Part shown: positions 19,712 to 21,344 of the stretch, piece after piece | Layout of the letters: the number at the start of each line of letters is the position of its first letter | How positions within the stretch are numbered: the stretch's first letter is position 1 | NCBI GenBank assembly: GCA_028290305.1 | Contig: JAQGKC010000048.1 | Span: 1-21,344 of the forward strand | Length of the DNA: 21,344 nt | Reading direction: 5' to 3' | Origin: Bradyrhizobium sp. | GTDB taxonomy: Bacteria > Pseudomonadota > Alphaproteobacteria > Rhizobiales > Xanthobacteraceae | The notes under the pieces: model-generated | Told to the model about the DNA's origin: nothing | The model's input: the letters and a program-made list of their open reading frames with translations, nothing else | Database searches by the model: none | Position numbers and translations under genes: made by a program

Positions 19712-20824
19712 TCAAGTTATCTCAAGCACGTTGAAGGCCTCTATTGGACGATGCAAGCCCTTGAGTGTCAGTTCACCTACTGGCTCCGCCGTCGCCCTCC
19801 CGTCGAGGGCCGCACGCACTGCGCCATCGATCAAAATCTGGCCGTCGCGCGCCTCAGCGCAAAGACGGGCCGCAAGATTCACCACGGTTCCGATCGCGCT
19901 GTAGTCAGAACGGCCCTCGAAACCAATCGCGCCGAGTGTCGCATATCCATATGCGATCCCCACTCCAAAACCGAGTTCGTGCCTTTCGCGCCGCCACTTG
20001 CTAGACAATTCCGACAGACGACCTCGCATCGCGACCGCCATCCGGACAGCACGCGCGCACGGATCGGGACAGGGAATCGGATCGCCGAAAATGACCATGA
20101 TTCCGTCGCCCACGAATCTCTCCAGCGTGCCTTCAAACTCGTGGATGAGGGAGCCTAACGTTGCATGGTACTCCCGCATTACGGCCATCACGTCCTCGGG
20201 CTCGGCGATTTCCGCAAAAGCAGTGAATCCCCGCAGATCACAGAAGACTATCGTCACTTGCCTGCGGTGGCTGGCCAAAGCATCATATGGCGAGGAAGAA
20301 AGGATCAGTTCAGCTATTTGTGGTGAAAGAAAACGCTTTAAGCGGGTAACGCGTTCAATTTGCGCAAGCTGTTCGACAACGCGTTGCTCAAGCGTTCTAT
20401 TCCACGACGCAAGTTCGGCCGCCTGGGTTTCCACTCGATCATGCAATTCCTTGCTTCGGAGCATGGAGCGCACGCGCGCAACCAGCGCTGCATGGTCGAT
20501 GGGTTTGGTCAGATATTCGTCGGCGCCTGCGTTGAGTCCGGTGACGACGTCTTTTGAATCAATTCGTGCCGTAACCATGATGATTGGAACAAATCCTAAC
20601 GTGGAGTCGCCCTTCAATCGCCGACAGACCTCAAAGCCATCGATTTTCGGCATCATGACGTCAAGCAGGACAACATCCGGCGCAACTTCGCGTGCGACCG
20701 CAAGCGCCCTCTCGCCGTTTTCAGCCTCCGTCGTCTCATAACCTTCGGCGCCGAGGCGGGTGGCAAGAAGGCAGCGATTCGTTTCGTTATCATCTACGAT
20801 CAAGATTCGGGGAGGGTCATGCAT
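19712..20824 (-). CDS. Response regulator-class III adenylate/guanylate cyclase fusion
   Basis: 370 residues. Receiver domain about 1-120: D11/D12, phospho-acceptor D55 in VVLLDVMMPK, T85, K107 in YLTKPID. A helical linker follows (about 122-170, SKELHDRVETQAAELASWNR, likely coiled coil). The cyclase domain is about 185-368: TIVFCDLRGFTAFAE with metal Asp196, ERFVGDGIMVIF with metal Asp240, and VVNLAARL with the Asn/Arg pair that stabilises the transition state. All catalytic metal ligands are present. At the purine-contact position, where adenylyl cyclases usually have Lys (K-x-x-GD), there is Arg236. It should make cAMP or possibly cGMP under control of phosphorylation. It is 29 bp downstream of the response regulator gene and in its operon. 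Confidence 0.92.
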   Translation of the reverse strand: MHDPPRILIVDDNETNRCLLATRLGAEGYETTEAENGERALAVAREVAPDVVLLDVMMPKIDGFEVCRRLKGDSTLGFVPIIMVTARIDSKDVVTGLNAGADEYLTKPIDHAALVARVRSMLRSKELHDRVETQAAELASWNRTLEQRVVEQLAQIERVTRLKRFLSPQIAELILSSSPYDALASHRRQVTIVFCDLRGFTAFAEIAEPEDVMAVMREYHATLGSLIHEFEGTLERFVGDGIMVIFGDPIPCPDPCARAVRMAVAMRGRLSELSSKWRRERHELGFGVGIAYGYATLGAIGFEGRSDYSAIGTVVNLAARLCAEARDGQILIDGAVRAALDGRATAEPVGELTLKGLHRPIEAFNVLEIT

Positions 20825-20853
20825 TTCTGCTCCACGTCGACACGCGTTGGAAC

Positions 20854-21219
20854 CTATGTCAGGTATCGATTGATCGTCTCGAGTAGTTTTCGGGCGCTGT
20901 AGGGCTTCGCCACGTAGGCGTCGCAGCCTGCCGCACGCGCCTTTTCTTCATCGCCGCTAAGCGCGTACGAGGTGACGACTACGATTGGAATGTGATGGAG
21001 ATCTGATTGTTCTTTTATACGCCGTGTCGCCTCGTATCCGTCGAGAATAGGCAGTTGGATATCCATCAGAATCAGGTCCGGGCTTTGCGTTCGCGCTGCT
21101 ATTAGTGCTCCTTCGCCGTCGTGCGCCTCGATCATTTCATAACCTGCGCTTGCAAGCAGATCGCGCAGAATCTGCCGATTGTCCTCCTGATCTTCGACCA
21201 CCAGTACGCGCTTGCTCAT
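20854..21219 (-). CDS. Single-domain response regulator (DivK/CheY-like)
   Basis: 121 residues from the ATG at 21219: [18 protein letters not shown]. Receiver landmarks are E9/D10, phospho-acceptor D53 in [21 protein letters not shown]83 and K105 in YVAKPYSAR. The 'E-D-x-x-x-N-R' and 'M-D-I-Q-L-P' words are those of DivK-like regulators. There is no output domain, so it acts by protein-protein contact or as a phosphate relay. Its ATG overlaps the stop of the kinase gene (ATGA), which implies translational coupling and that the kinase is its likely partner. Confidence 0.92.
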   Translation of the reverse strand: MSKRVLVVEDQEDNRQILRDLLASAGYEMIEAHDGEGALIAARTQSPDLILMDIQLPILDGYEATRRIKEQSDLHHIPIVVVTSYALSGDEEKARAAGCDAYVAKPYSARKLLETINRYLT

Positions 21220-21344
21220 GTCTGCATCGCCTGTTGCTCGAGCCGAGCCGGGACCAAAAAAGAAAATGTGGCGCCATGGCCGATGCGGGATTCTATCCAA
21301 ATTCGTCCACCATGCATCTCCACAATGCGCTTTACGATCGCCAG
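21216..21344 (-). CDS. Sensor histidine kinase, C-terminal end only (5' part outside window)
   Basis: The last 42 residues: [20 protein letters not shown], then [20 protein letters not shown] and QT. This is the end of a HATPase_c domain: '[19 protein letters not shown]' followed by the G2 box [11 protein letters not shown]. The window edge cuts off sensor, dimerisation and most ATP-binding parts, so nothing can be said about the signal. It is the first visible gene of the minus-strand kinase-regulator-cyclase operon. Confidence 0.88.
   Translation of the reverse strand: MAIVKRIVEMHGGRIWIESRIGHGATFSFLVPARLEQQAMQT

Noticed and set aside
1..21344. CRISPR arrays, tRNA or rRNA genes
   Set aside because: No regularly spaced repeats and no tRNA-like or rRNA-like sequence were seen on reading the window.

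Overview
The window looks like chromosomal DNA of a GC-rich alphaproteobacterium, most likely the Bradyrhizobium/Rhodopseudomonas/Afipia group (Nitrobacteraceae). This rests on family recognition: an alpha-type RpoH C-terminus, DUF971, DUF1488-like and 'MCDYSLH' small proteins, and the gene content of the formate dehydrogenase (FDH) locus. No database search was possible.

Layout. 1-300 is the C-terminus of heat-shock sigma factor RpoH. 301-4650 is an accessory stretch of small genes (zf-CHCC zinc protein, DCC/DUF393 thiol oxidoreductase, two small hypotheticals, the MCDYSLH protein, a frameshifted exported protein, DUF971 and a 50-aa single-pass protein), with an 840-bp gap holding only hairpins and decayed sequence. 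4652-17240 is a large FDH island in four transcription blocks: (i) minus-strand biotin/lipoate-ligase-like protein and DUF6505-like protein; (ii) divergent plus-strand polyferredoxin and Mrp/ApbC P-loop ATPase; (iii) minus-strand DUF6352-like protein, a frameshifted conserved protein, DUF3305 and DUF3306; (iv) plus-strand TorD-type chaperone, 'formate region' TAT mini-protein, Mo/W-bis-MGD FDH catalytic subunit (Cys, not Sec), four-cluster ferredoxin subunit and cytochrome b subunit. 17241-18640 holds a terminator, a small membrane protein, a fragment of dihydroxy-acid dehydratase (ilvD) and an internally deleted insertion sequence with both terminal inverted repeats. 18836-19270 is a C-terminally anchored hypothetical. 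19712-21344 is a minus-strand signalling operon: histidine kinase (C-terminus only), single-domain response regulator, and response regulator-class III nucleotide cyclase fusion.

How the genes work together. The FDH operon encodes an exported, membrane-attached respiratory formate dehydrogenase: TorD-like chaperone and TAT signal for folding and export of the catalytic subunit, ferredoxin subunit for electron transfer, and a b-type cytochrome carrying electrons to quinone. The surrounding conserved but uncharacterised genes (polyferredoxin, Mrp ATPase, ligase-like protein, DUF6505/6352/3305/3306) look like a dedicated maturation or electron-transfer module. This is the best candidate in the window for an under-described system. 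Two genes of block (iii) carry apparent reading-frame lesions, which are either sequencing indels or early decay.
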